A stretch of DNA of 64,000 nucleotides from Sphingomonas psychrotolerans (GCF_002796605.1 NZ_CP024923.1:2955001-3019000); one strand, 5' to 3'; positions 43,740-54,200 are shown, counted from the first letter of the stretch. Numbers and translations are program-made. Notes: generated by a model not told the origin, from the sequence alone.

Positions 43740-45323
43740 TCAGGTCACCAGCTTGCGCAAGCCGGCGATCGTGTCGGCCTCGCGCGCCGGCTTGTCGATG
43801 CGGATCCGGCTGATCCGCGGGAAGCGCATCGCCAGCCCCGATTTGTGGCGCTTTGATTCGTGGATCGAATCGAACGCCACTTCGAGCACCAGCGACTTGT
43901 CGATCTCGCGCACCGGGCCGAAGCGATTGACCGTATGGTTGCGGACATGGTGGTCGAGCCACTTCAGCTCTTCATCGGTGAAGCCGAAATAAGCCTTGCC
44001 CACCGGCAGCAGTTCGCCCGCGTCGGTCCACGCGCCGAAAGTGAAGTCCGAATAAAAGGAGCTGCGTTTGCCGTTGCCGCGCTGGGCATACATCAGCACG
44101 CAATCGGCGTTGAGCGGATCGCGCTTCCATTTGTACCACAAACCCGCGCGCCGCCCGCCGACATACGGCGAATCGCGCCGCTTGAGCATCACCCCCTCGA
44201 TCGCCGCGTCGCGTGCGCCGGCGCGGATTTCCTCGAGCGCCTCGAAGCTCGCCGCCTCGATCACCGCCGAGACGTCGAACCGCCCGGCATCGAGCCCGGC
44301 GGCATACGCCTCCAGCCGCCTCCGCCGTTCCGACCAAGGCAAAGCACGCAAATCCTCGGCGCGATCGAACAATATGTCGTAGAGCCGCACGAACGCCGGA
44401 TATTCCTCCAGCGTCTTCGCCGAGACCAATTTCCGCCCCAGCCGCTGCTGGAGCGCATTGAAGCTCCCCGCGCCGCCCTCACCACCCTGTGCGGTCCCCT
44501 TCACCAACAATTCGCCGTCGAGCACGCCCGGCGTGGCGAACGCGCGCGCTACTTCGGGGAAACTGTGGGTGATGTCGTCGCCGGCGCGGCTGTAGAGCCG
44601 GGTCTCGCCGGCGACATGGACGAGCTGGACGCGGATTCCGTCCCACTTCCACTCGGCGGCATAATCGTCGAGGCTGACCTGCGTCTCTTCCAGCGGATGC
44701 GCGAGCATGAACGGGCGGAACACGGGCACGTTCTCGGGCGTCGGCTGCGTTCCGCGCCCCTCGGCCCAATCGAACAACGGGGCATAAGGCGGCATCAGCC
44801 CGTGCCACACCTCTTCGACCGCATCGACATCGAGCCCGAACGCCTGCGCCAGCGCGGTCTTGGCCAGCCGCGCCGAGACCCCGACCCTGAGGCCGCCGGT
44901 GGCCAGCTTGAGCAACGCGAAGCGCTCGTCCGCCTCGAGCCGGTCGAGCATCGACGCCAGTGCGGCCGGCGCGTCGGACTTCGAGATGGTGCCGAGCACC
45001 TGCACCACTTCCGAAAGCGTCAGCGCCGCCGCCACCACTTTCTCGCCCTCGGGCTCGGGCCATAGCAAGGCCACCGTCTCGGCCGAATCGCCGACGAAAT
45101 CGCGGCTGAGCGCGAACAGTACCGGATCGACGCGCTCCTCGATCAGCGCCCGGATCAGCGCCGGCTTGACCGCCGGCAGATCAAGGCTGCCGGTCAGCGC
45201 CGCCATCGCCCAGCCGCGATCGGGATCGGGAGTGCCGACCAGATAATCGCCGATCAGCCGCAATTTGGCGTTGCGCGAGCGGGTGTAGATGAGGGCATCG
45301 AGCAGATCGGCAAAGGCGCGCAT
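43740..45323 (-). CDS. ATP-dependent DNA ligase (ligase-associated repair set)
   Basis: The 527-residue ligase has an N-terminal DNA-binding domain (about 1-200), the adenylation motif EWKWDGIRVQL (K226), FDGELLVKG-like motif III (DGELL), EGVMLKRRDSPYVGGRRAG (motif IV/V region) and WYKWKRDP with the conserved lysines. This matches the cisplatin-damage-response ligases that partner the Lhr-like helicase and MBL exonuclease. Here it is about 10 kb from those two genes. Confidence 0.93.
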   Translation of the reverse strand: MRAFADLLDALIYTRSRNAKLRLIGDYLVGTPDPDRGWAMAALTGSLDLPAVKPALIRALIEERVDPVLFALSRDFVGDSAETVALLWPEPEGEKVVAAALTLSEVVQVLGTISKSDAPAALASMLDRLEADERFALLKLATGGLRVGVSARLAKTALAQAFGLDVDAVEEVWHGLMPPYAPLFDWAEGRGTQPTPENVPVFRPFMLAHPLEETQVSLDDYAAEWKWDGIRVQLVHVAGETRLYSRAGDDITHSFPEVARAFATPGVLDGELLVKGTAQGGEGGAGSFNALQQRLGRKLVSAKTLEEYPAFVRLYDILFDRAEDLRALPWSERRRRLEAYAAGLDAGRFDVSAVIEAASFEALEEIRAGARDAAIEGVMLKRRDSPYVGGRRAGLWYKWKRDPLNADCVLMYAQRGNGKRSSFYSDFTFGAWTDAGELLPVGKAYFGFTDEELKWLDHHVRNHTVNRFGPVREIDKSLVLEVAFDSIHESKRHKSGLAMRFPRISRIRIDKPAREADTIAGLRKLVT

Positions 45324-45391
45324 GGTTCGGCAACGCATGGCATGACGCTTGCGCTCCCGTTACGAAGTGGCGGGATCGACAAGGAGGCACG

Positions 45392-46231
45392 ATGATCAGG
45401 CGCAACCCGGTATTGTCCGTCCTTGCGGGCGTAGTCTTCGTGCTGTTGGCGGTCGCAGGCTACAGCTTCGTGGAGGCTCGGCGCGATCCTGTCGTGCGCG
45501 AGGCTGCGATCGCGATGCGCGATTGGCCCGCGGGCGCGCCGCCGCTCCGGATAGTGCTGCTGAGTGACCTGCATGCCGGAAACCTTGCCGTCACGCCCGC
45601 AAGATTCCGGCGGGTGGTGGCGCAGGTGAACGAGTTGCGGCCCGATCTCATCCTCATCGCCGGGGATTTCCTGCCGGGTCACGAGCCCGTCGACGCGGCG
45701 ACGGCGACGGCCACGCTCGCGCCGCTAAAGGGCCTGCGCGCGCGGCTCGGGGTCGTGGCGGTGCCCGGCAATCACGATCACTGGACCGGGCTCGGCGCAG
45801 TGCGCAGCGCGCTCGAGGCGGCCGGAGTGACCTCGCTCGCGAACCAGGCGACGGCGCGTGGGCCGCTGGCGATCGCCGCAGTGGACGACGATTATTCGGA
45901 GCATGCGCGGACCGCTCCTACGCTCGCCGCAGCGCGCAAGCTGCCGGGGGCGAAACTGGTGCTCACCCATTCGCCCGACATCGCACCCCAGCTGCCGTCG
46001 GACTTCCCGTTGCTCCTCGCCGGCCACACCCATTGCGGACAGGCGGTCATCCCCTTTTACGGGTCGCTCGATCCGGTCTCGCGCTATCAGGACCGCTATC
46101 GTTGCGGCGTGATCCGCGAGGGCACCCGCACCGTGGTGGTCACCGGAGGCATCGGCGGCACCATACCCTTCCGCTTCAACGCGCCGCCGGACCTGTGGTT
46201 GTTGACGCTCGGACCAGCACCGGGGCGATAG
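45392..46231 (+). CDS. Membrane-anchored metallophosphoesterase (YaeI-like)
   Basis: The 279-residue protein has an N-terminal helix (about 9-28) and the calcineurin-like motifs LLSDLHAG (near 55), IAGDFLPGHE (near 89), PGNHDHWTG (near 123), and GHTHCGQA near the end. YaeI-type enzymes hydrolyse lipid-linked phosphodiesters such as UDP-diacylglucosamine at the inner membrane. It is divergent from the ligase gene by about 70 bases. Confidence 0.92.
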   Translation: MIRRNPVLSVLAGVVFVLLAVAGYSFVEARRDPVVREAAIAMRDWPAGAPPLRIVLLSDLHAGNLAVTPARFRRVVAQVNELRPDLILIAGDFLPGHEPVDAATATATLAPLKGLRARLGVVAVPGNHDHWTGLGAVRSALEAAGVTSLANQATARGPLAIAAVDDDYSEHARTAPTLAAARKLPGAKLVLTHSPDIAPQLPSDFPLLLAGHTHCGQAVIPFYGSLDPVSRYQDRYRCGVIREGTRTVVVTGGIGGTIPFRFNAPPDLWLLTLGPAPGR

Positions 46232-46265
46232 GACGTATAGATATTCAGGCTACCAGAAGTCTGTC

Positions 46266-46370
46266 GTCACCCCGGACTTGGTCCGGGGTCCACCAGGCGG
46301 CAAGCGACGCGATAGAGGCTCAACGCCGGCTCTCGCGGTGCGGTGGACCCCGGAACAAGTCCGGGGTGAC
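46266..46370. repeat. Long inverted repeat, REP-like
   Basis: GTCACCCCGGACTTGGTCCG at 46266 and the inverse end CGGAACAAGTCCGGGGTGAC up to 46370 form arms of about 29 bases with few mismatches. The whole gap 46232-46436 holds nothing else that I can recognise. Confidence 0.75.
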
Positions 46371-46436
46371 GATCGGTAGGTGGCGAGCTGTGCCGACTCC
46401 TTCCCGATACGCACAAGCGCCTCGCCGCAGACGAAA

Positions 46437-46793
46437 TCAGCCCCGCCCCATCGAGACGATCGGCACGAAGCAACCGAGGATCAGCCGCCGGGCATCGAAG
46501 GGCGGCTCGCCTGCGCTGTCCATCCGCGGATCCTCGTGCATCCTGGCTTCGGCCGCTTGGAAAAACGCCTTGTCGGGCCAGATCTGCCAGGTGAAGACGA
46601 TCTTCTCGCCCGCTTGCGCGGCGACCGCGCGACGGAAGTCGGTCTGCTTGCCCTCAGGCACCAGATCCTCCCAGCATTCCACGATTTCGAGGCAGCCATA
46701 TTCCTTGAAGAAGGCCGCGCCGTTCTCGGCCCATTGGCGATAGGCATGGATCCGTTCGCCCGGTACGGGGATCACGAGGCCGCAGACATACAT
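46437..46793 (-). CDS. DUF1428 family protein
   Basis: A 118-residue protein: MYVCGLVIPVPGERIHAYRQ opens a ferredoxin-like (alpha+beta) DUF1428 domain, with VECWEDLVPEGKQTDF and VFTWQIWPDK and the final FDARRLILGCF. The function of the family is unknown. The frame extends further upstream but only the ATG at 46793 gives a family-like N-terminus. Confidence 0.88.
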   Translation of the reverse strand: MYVCGLVIPVPGERIHAYRQWAENGAAFFKEYGCLEIVECWEDLVPEGKQTDFRRAVAAQAGEKIVFTWQIWPDKAFFQAAEARMHEDPRMDSAGEPPFDARRLILGCFVPIVSMGRG

Positions 46794-46951
46794 GATGCAC
46801 GTCCTTCTTGTGGTTGGACCGGCGAGACTGCCACAGCTGGCGGCAGAGTCGAAACGAGGCTTCACCCGCTGTTCATGGCGCCGCCACAAAGTTGCGGCTA
46901 AGCTCGCGCCGCCGGCAGCAAGGCCGGCTTTGGGAAGAGGGTTCCGCTCAC

Positions 46952-47260
46952 ATGAAGTTCATCGCTTCGGCCGCCGCCGCACTTGCGTTTCTCACGCCGG
47001 GCGCGTTCGCCCAGACCGCGCCTGCTCCCGCCACTGCAACCACGGCCGCGAAATTCAATCTCGATACCCCGATCGAGGCGCTGGTCGCCGATCCCAAGGC
47101 GAAGGCCGTGCTCGACGCTGACCTGCCCGGGGTGACCGCGCATCCGTCCTATGACATGTTCAAGAGCATGAGCCTGCGCGCCGTGCAGCCGATGTCGGGC
47201 GGCAAGCTCACCGACGAACAGCTCAAGAAGGTCGAAACCGACCTCGCCGCGATCAAGTAA
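46952..47260 (+). CDS. Small exported protein, unknown function
   Basis: A 102-residue protein with a signal peptide ending near GAFAQ and a mature domain FNLDTPIEALVADPKAKAVL ... SYDMFKSMSLRAVQPMSGG, ending with a helix LTDEQLKKVETDLAAIK. I know this layout from hypothetical sphingomonad proteins but not its role. Followed by a hairpin. Confidence 0.8.
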   Translation: MKFIASAAAALAFLTPGAFAQTAPAPATATTAAKFNLDTPIEALVADPKAKAVLDADLPGVTAHPSYDMFKSMSLRAVQPMSGGKLTDEQLKKVETDLAAIK

Positions 47261-47275
47261 CCGGTTCGGAATCGA

Positions 47276-47302
47276 AAGGGCCGGGGGATCGCCCCGGCCC
47301 TT
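47276..47302. terminator. Terminator-like hairpin between convergent genes
   Basis: AAGGGCCGGGG and CCCCGGCCCTT form an 11-bp perfect stem with a five-base loop. Only two T follow, so its strength is uncertain. Confidence 0.6.
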
Positions 47303-47307
47303 GATGT

Positions 47308-47805
47308 TCAGCCCTTGCGGCTGGCTTCGAACAGGAACCAGGCGCGTTCCTCGGCCTGGTCGGTCCATTCGTCGACGATTCCGCTGGTGGCGTTGTCGCC
47401 GGCATCCTCGGCCGCCTGCTTCACGACGCGGAAGCTCTCGACCAGCTTGAGATTGTCGTCGCGCAGTTCGGCGAGCATGTCGCCGGGCGCGACGAACTCC
47501 GCATCATTGTCCTTGATCGTCTGGCGGCGCGCGATGTCGCCGATCGAGCGGATCGTGACGTTGCCGGTCTTGCGCACCCGCTCGGCGATCGCATCGGTGA
47601 CGCCGTAGATCTGCGCCGCCTGATCGTCGAGCAGCAGGTGATAGTCGCGGAAATGCGGCCCCGAGACGTGCCAATGGAAATTCTTGGTCTTGAAGTAGAG
47701 CGCGAAGCTGTCCGCCAGCGCACTGTTCAGCGCGTCCGCGACGCTTTTGGTGTCGTTGCGATTGAGGTCGGTGGGCGTCTGTAGCGCCGCCTTGGTATCT
47801 GCCAT
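47308..47805 (-). CDS. dps: Dps-family DNA-binding ferritin
   Basis: The 165-residue protein forms a dodecamer that stores iron and protects DNA from oxidation. The ferroxidase region FHWHVSGPHFRDYHLLLDDQ shows the inter-subunit H, D and E/D set, and IRSIGDIARRQTI and the final DEWTDQAEERAWFL fit Dps. ATG 47805 has GGAGG five bases upstream; 47808 is too close. Confidence 0.94.
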   Translation of the reverse strand: MADTKAALQTPTDLNRNDTKSVADALNSALADSFALYFKTKNFHWHVSGPHFRDYHLLLDDQAAQIYGVTDAIAERVRKTGNVTIRSIGDIARRQTIKDNDAEFVAPGDMLAELRDDNLKLVESFRVVKQAAEDAGDNATSGIVDEWTDQAEERAWFLFEASRKG

Positions 47806-47907
47806 CATGTCCTCCGGAAAACGATACGGTTGCCCAACGAGCCCGATATAGGGTTGGCTCCGGGCGCTGCCACGGCAAATTTCGATGACTGCGATCAGCC
47901 CCTTCGA

Positions 47908-48483
47908 TCAGCCCGTCAGCCGCAACGCGCCGAGCCCGATGACGATCCCCGCGATCAGGAATAGCAGAGACGCCGCATAACGCAGCCAGCGCAGCGGCAG
48001 CCGGGTCCACCCGGCCTCGCCGAGGGTCGCGGCAACGAACGCCACGACGACCGCGCCGAGCGTGGCTCCCGTCGCCGCCAGCCACGGCGCGCCGCCGGCC
48101 GCCAACGCGAAGGTGAAGAATTGCGTCTGCTCGCCGAGCGCGAGCACGAACACCCCCAGCAATGGCGTGAGCCACGGTCCGAAGTGCCACCGGTCGAGCC
48201 GGCTCGGCAGCCGCGTGCGGATCACGCCGGTGATTGCGCCCGCTACCAGGGCGACCGCGAGCAGCAGCGACTGTGCCTCGGGAGTGAGCGTCGGTCCCAC
48301 TGCCGTCCCGGCCAGCGCGGCGAGCAGGCTGCCGACACCGTGCGCCAGCCCTGCGGCAAGCGCGACCGTAATCGGCCGCCCGAAGCGATCGGCAAGGATC
48401 GCCGTCAGCAACGCCGGCCGGTCGGCGGGCTGGGCGAGCAAGGCGAGCAAAAAGGCGGGGACGAGGGCTTCCATGGCTGCCAT
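47908..48483 (-). CDS. TMEM165/GDT1 (UPF0016)-like membrane protein with altered motifs
   Basis: About 191 residues with six hydrophobic helices in two related halves. The first half has LAQPADRPALLTAILADRFG and the second VLALGEQTQFFTFALAAGG, which align with the family's ExGD(K/R)(T/S) motif but have lost the canonical E-x-G-D residues in both copies. The family transports Mn/Ca ions. Altered motifs suggest changed specificity or function. Start 48483 or 48474. Confidence 0.72.
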   Translation of the reverse strand: MAAMEALVPAFLLALLAQPADRPALLTAILADRFGRPITVALAAGLAHGVGSLLAALAGTAVGPTLTPEAQSLLLAVALVAGAITGVIRTRLPSRLDRWHFGPWLTPLLGVFVLALGEQTQFFTFALAAGGAPWLAATGATLGAVVVAFVAATLGEAGWTRLPLRWLRYAASLLFLIAGIVIGLGALRLTG

Positions 48484-48547
48484 ATCGTCACATTGTGCTG
48501 GCACGAGCAACGCGCCCGTCGACCAGCGGCAGGATTTGAGGAATACG

Positions 48548-49129
48548 ATGCTTCGTTCGCTTGCCATCGCCGCCGCGCTCGCGGCTTGCTTCTCCAACGG
48601 TTCTGCCCAGGCCCAGGCCGCACCATCGGCGGTTGCCGCGCCCGAACCCGCCCGGCTTGCCGCGGCGACGGCGCTCATGGAGCGGGTGATGCCGGCCGAC
48701 AGGCGCGACGCGATGGTCGAGCAGATGGTACGGCCGATGATGCAGAACGTTCGCGACACGATGTTCAACGGCCCGCTGTTCGCGGATGCCAAGACCGAGA
48801 ATCCGAAATTGGTGGCCACCTTCGAAGGCTTCATGAAGGACGAATTCGAGCGTTCGATCGCCGCGCTCAAGACATCGATGCCGGCAATGTTCGACGCGAT
48901 GGCCCGGGCTTATGCCCGGCGCTTCACGCTCGATCAGTTGCAAGCTCTCGACACGTTCTTCCAAACGCCCGCAGGACGCGCTTATGTCGAGCTGGCGCCG
49001 ACGATCATGACCGATCCCGATCTGATGGCGGTCCAGCGTTCGATGATGACCGAAACGATCGCCGGGATGCAGCAGCGCATGGTCGCCCTCACCGACAAGC
49101 TCGCCGCCGAGGCGAAGAAAAGCGACTAG
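48548..49129 (+). CDS. DUF2059-like exported protein
   Basis: A 193-residue protein with a signal peptide (cut near SAQAQA), then a helical domain with FTLDQLQALDTFFQTPAGRA, which fits the DUF2059 pattern of periplasmic proteins. The function is unknown. It ends with a lysine-rich tail and is divergent from the GDT1-like gene. Confidence 0.85.
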   Translation: MLRSLAIAAALAACFSNGSAQAQAAPSAVAAPEPARLAAATALMERVMPADRRDAMVEQMVRPMMQNVRDTMFNGPLFADAKTENPKLVATFEGFMKDEFERSIAALKTSMPAMFDAMARAYARRFTLDQLQALDTFFQTPAGRAYVELAPTIMTDPDLMAVQRSMMTETIAGMQQRMVALTDKLAAEAKKSD

Positions 49130-49252
49130 ACGCCTGGCCGGTGCCCGCCGCTTCTTGACTTTTCCCCGAGACTCGCGCATCCGCCGCGGCCTGACAGCGG
49201 TGCGCCTGCGCGTGCCGCTATTTCTTTTCGCACGATTCAAGGGTTTCGGGTC

Positions 49253-49420
49253 ATGGCCAAGCCGACCACTGTCAAGATCAAGCTCGTCAGCACGGCGGAC
49301 ACGGGTTTCTTCTACGTCACGAAGAAGAATCCCCGCACGCAGACCGAGAAGTTCTCCTTCCGCAAATATGATCCCGTCGTGCGCAAGCATGTCGAGTTCA
49401 AGGAAGCCAAGATCAAGTAA
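49253..49420 (+). CDS. rpmG: 50S ribosomal protein L33
   Basis: The 55-residue protein starts [20 protein letters not shown] and ends [12 protein letters not shown], a full match to bacterial L33 in length and sequence. It has the zinc-free form (no CxxC pairs), common in alphaproteobacteria. Confidence 0.95.
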   Translation: MAKPTTVKIKLVSTADTGFFYVTKKNPRTQTEKFSFRKYDPVVRKHVEFKEAKIK

Positions 49421-49523
49421 GCGCAGGGCCTCCCCGGCCCTGCATCCGGAACCTCACGCGGTTTCGGCGATTGGTGCGCGAGGCCCGGCTCCAGCCGGCC
49501 CACGCAACCATAAGGGGAACCCG

Positions 49524-49811
49524 ATGAAGTTTCTGCTCAAGGCGACCGCCATTGCCGGTCTGCTCGCGCTCGGCGCATGCGGCGGCAATGCCGACGACAA
49601 GGCCGCCGACAATATCGAGGCTGCGGCCGAGAATCACTCGGACGCGCTCGAGAACCAGGCCGATGCCGCCGCGGCCGCGGGCAACGACCAGCTCCACGAT
49701 TCGCTCGAAGCGCAGGCCGACAATGTCGAGGATCGCGGCGAGGCCGCGGCCGACAAGGCCGACGACAATGACGACGCCCGCGTCGAGCAGCAGGTCGCCA
49801 ACCACATGTAA
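49524..49811 (+). CDS. Small acidic lipoprotein
   Basis: A 95-residue protein with a lipoprotein signal MKFLLKATAIAGLLALGACG (lipobox LGAC) and a mature part rich in Ala, Asp, Asn and Glu, arranged in roughly seven-residue repeats (NIEAAAEN, ALENQADA, SLEAQADN). It is likely a helical, outer- or inner-membrane-anchored protein. No family named. Followed by a strong terminator. Confidence 0.8.
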   Translation: MKFLLKATAIAGLLALGACGGNADDKAADNIEAAAENHSDALENQADAAAAAGNDQLHDSLEAQADNVEDRGEAAADKADDNDDARVEQQVANHM

Positions 49812-49830
49812 TCCGCCTGCAGGGCATGAG

Positions 49831-49862
49831 AGGGCGCCGGCCGCGAGGCTGGCGCCCTTTTT
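49831..49862 (+). terminator. Terminator after the small lipoprotein gene
   Basis: AGGGCGCCGGCC and GGCTGGCGCCCT pair (one G-T) around GCGA, followed by five T. Confidence 0.85.
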
Positions 49863-49939
49863 CGTTTCCCCTCCTGCCCGCATCGGCCTAAGACCACGGC
49901 ATCCCCGGGGGACCGCTGACGGGTTCCCATCAAAGTAAA

Positions 49940-51975
<2,036 letters not shown>

Positions 51976-52055
51976 GTTGGTTGAGAAGTAACAATCCTCA
52001 CGGATCTTGTATTTACCTCTCGGTGCCATCAAATATTCTTGCGTGAGGAGGCTCT

Positions 52056-53309
52056 ATGCCAACTATTTTTTGGTCGTGGCAAAGTGACAGGTCCTCGCGA
52101 GAGACACGTGGTTTAATTCGTGATGCTTTGGCCGATGCCATTCGTTCTCTAGCGAGCACCGTAGAGGACGCCGCTAGACCAGATGACGAGAAAATCGCGT
52201 TAGATCATGATACCAAAGACGTCGGGGGCTCGCCCGATATCGCAGCGACTATTCTCCGAAAGATTGAGGCGGCGACTGCCTTCGTTGCCGACGTAACCCC
52301 TATTGCTATTTCGTCGCCTGATGATGGAAAAAGAGCAAAGCACGTCGCTAATCCCAACGTTTTGATAGAGTTGGGATACGCGAAGAGGGCATTAGGCCCT
52401 GAACGCATTATTCAAGTTTGGAACACAGCATTTACGGGCTGCGGACCTGATGATCTTCCCTTTGACATGCGAGGGCGTCGCGGGCCGATCGCATTTCATC
52501 TTCCTGAAGGCGCTCCCAAAAGTGATCTCAAGGCCGCTAGAGAAACGCTAACGCGCAATCTGCAAGATGCTCTGGAGATAATATTACGAAGTGTTTCGAT
52601 CGCGGCGCCTGCACCCCTTCCTTGGCGCGCGCACCGAGAAGGTGATCCCTCCGTGTGGTTCCCTGCCGGCCACACCTTTCTTATTAATGAGCCCGATCAT
52701 GGGGCAGGCTCAAAAACTACTCCAGAAGCACCAACAAGTTTTGTGCGCATTTTGCCGACGGAATGGAAAGGATCGGACGATGTCGATTTACACGACACGC
52801 TCTTGTGGAGTGGCGGCGGCTTCAGTTGGGGGGATACGAGCGATGGAATATTAACCTATCCGGGCAGCGTTATCGTAGAGCAAAGTGAACGGGTCCATGC
52901 GCTTACTATTCGGTTTCCCCGTACCGGTGAGATATGGGCAATACGTCGCTCTATAACGGCCGAATGGGAAGGTTTACTTAGATTAGACGCGAGCGGTGTA
53001 ACGGAAGGTTGGGCAAGGTATCTTCGATATACCCTCCCTGACTTGATTGGCCGGGGCGGCACGGCGCCGATTAGTGTCCGCGTCGGCGTCTCTGGAATAA
53101 AAGGCCTTCACTGGCCGGGGCGCTCGTTCATCGGCAACCCGCCTATGGCTCTAGTTAACGAGGTGACGCACGAATTTCGTGTCTTAGATGGAGAGACAAG
53201 TTCGTTGGTTCACCCTCTCGCCGAGGCTTGGACGAAATTGCGTCGCCGCTTCAGCCAGCCCGCTGCGACTGAAGCTGAAGTCCAGCGCTACTTGGGACAG
53301 TGGCGCTAA
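52056..53309 (+). CDS. TIR-like domain protein with unknown C-terminal half (putative defence effector)
   Basis: The 417-residue protein is plainly AT-richer than its neighbours. Residues 1-150 look like a TIR/nucleotide-hydrolase-like domain: IFWSWQSD at the first strand (3-10), DTKDVGGSPDIAATILRKIE (52-71), AFVADVTPIA (75-84), and NPNVLIELGYAKRA (99-112) with E105 where TIR-type NADases have their catalytic glutamate. The remaining 260 residues show beta-rich, tryptophan-containing text (WSGGGFSWGD, LHWPGRSF) that I do not recognise; perhaps a sensor. No signal or membrane helix. GAGGAGG precedes ATG 52056. It lies beside toxin-antitoxin genes, which suggests anti-phage work. Function is inference. 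Confidence 0.82.
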   Translation: MPTIFWSWQSDRSSRETRGLIRDALADAIRSLASTVEDAARPDDEKIALDHDTKDVGGSPDIAATILRKIEAATAFVADVTPIAISSPDDGKRAKHVANPNVLIELGYAKRALGPERIIQVWNTAFTGCGPDDLPFDMRGRRGPIAFHLPEGAPKSDLKAARETLTRNLQDALEIILRSVSIAAPAPLPWRAHREGDPSVWFPAGHTFLINEPDHGAGSKTTPEAPTSFVRILPTEWKGSDDVDLHDTLLWSGGGFSWGDTSDGILTYPGSVIVEQSERVHALTIRFPRTGEIWAIRRSITAEWEGLLRLDASGVTEGWARYLRYTLPDLIGRGGTAPISVRVGVSGIKGLHWPGRSFIGNPPMALVNEVTHEFRVLDGETSSLVHPLAEAWTKLRRRFSQPAATEAEVQRYLGQWR

Positions 53310-53403
53310 GCTAGCGTCGGGTAAGGGATCGCGGTCCCAATGAAAACTGACTTGGCACTGCGTCACCACCAGCGCTGCCTGCATTATGGCCGACAGCCCC
53401 GCC

Positions 53404-53670
53404 TCACCGATAAACCTCCCGTCGATGCGCCACGCGCACCACCAGGATCAGCACCCGCGCATCCTCGATCCGCGCCACCACGCGATACTCTCCGATCCGC
53501 CAGCGCCAATAGCCCGCATGATCCCCCACCAGCGCTGAGCCCAGCGCGCGGGGGTCGTCCAGCACTGCGATCCGTTGCGCCAGCGTCCTGATGATCCGCG
53601 CCGCCGCCGTCCGGTCGAGCTTCTTCAGTTCCTTCGCCGCCTCGGGCAGGAACTCAATCTTCCAGGCCAA
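53404..53670 (-). CDS. RelE/ParE-type toxin
   Basis: The 88-residue protein (start TTG 53670, read as Met: AWKIEFLPEAAKELKKLD) has the RelE fold: ALGSALVGDHAGYWRWRIGE and YRVVARIEDARVLILVVRVA, with the C-terminal HRREVYR. RelE toxins cut mRNA in the ribosome. It overlaps the antitoxin gene by 17 bases, giving coupled translation. The rare start may keep toxin level below antitoxin. Confidence 0.92.
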   Translation of the reverse strand: MAWKIEFLPEAAKELKKLDRTAAARIIRTLAQRIAVLDDPRALGSALVGDHAGYWRWRIGEYRVVARIEDARVLILVVRVAHRREVYR

Positions 53671-53872
53671 GCTCGGTCTTCAGATCGGCAAGCGGGATCG
53701 CGTCGCCGTCGCGGAAATCGCGCAGCCGCTCCTCGGCGAGGTAGAAATCCTCGAGATCATCGAGATGCGCCGCAATCGCCTCGCGCGCATAGAAGGTCTT
53801 GGTACGCCCCGTCCGCGCCGCCAGCGCGTCGAGCCGGGCTTCGGTCTCGGTATCCAGACGTACTGCCAACAT
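53654..53872 (-). CDS. RelB-type ribbon-helix-helix antitoxin
   Basis: The 72-residue antitoxin starts MLAVRLDTETEARLDALAAR, a ribbon-helix-helix DNA-binding N-terminus, and ends with an acidic toxin-binding tail (DDLEDFYLAEERLRDF). ATG 53872 has GGAGG five bases upstream; GTG 53884 would overlap that site. It is expected to neutralise the toxin and repress the pair at the palindrome 53887-53902. Confidence 0.92.
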   Translation of the reverse strand: MLAVRLDTETEARLDALAARTGRTKTFYAREAIAAHLDDLEDFYLAEERLRDFRDGDAIPLADLKTELGLED

Positions 53873-53886
53873 GATCGCCTCCACTT

Positions 53887-53902
53887 GCTATACATGTATA
53901 GC
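53887..53902. promoter_or_regulatory. Palindromic operator of the toxin-antitoxin pair
   Basis: GCTATACATGTATAGC is a perfect 16-bp palindrome 14 bases before the antitoxin start. RelB-type RHH proteins bind such sites, and the AT-rich core could also be the -10 box. Confidence 0.72.
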
Positions 53903-53966
53903 ATTCGAGCGCCACTTTCAACGAATGCGTCATTCGTGAAAAGCGCCGCGGCCAGTTGCGAGTTTC

Positions 53967-54200
53967 GTACCGACCGTCCTTCGCCTGAACGGATATCGCT
54001 TCTACTTTTATAGTCACGAGCCGAATGAGCCGCCGCATGTTCATGTCGACAAAGCCGGTGCAACGCTGAAGGCGTGGCTCGATCCGGTAGAACTCGCCAA
54101 CGCCAGCGGCTTCCGCCCAAGGGAGATCAATGCCATATTGGCGTTGGTGGCGGAGCATCGCGCGGCGCTGCTGGAGGCGTGGCATGAATATTTCGGTTAG
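53967..54200 (+). CDS. DUF4160-family protein without a standard start codon
   Basis: From 53967 the frame reads PTVLRLNGYRFYFYSHEPNE after one codon, then PPHVHVDKAGATLKAWLDPV, and ends AALLEAWHEYFG, the DUF4160 family in full length (77 residues). Known members begin MPTVLR, but here the codon before PTV is GTA, and no ATG, GTG or TTG lies between it and the in-frame stop at 53937. So it either starts at a non-standard codon (GTA or CTG 53985), or has lost its start and is a pseudogene. It pairs with the DUF2442 gene, overlapping by 17 bases. Confidence 0.7.
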   Translation, partial: VPTVLRLNGYRFYFYSHEPNEPPHVHVDKAGATLKAWLDPVELANASGFRPREINAILALVAEHRAALLEAWHEYFG

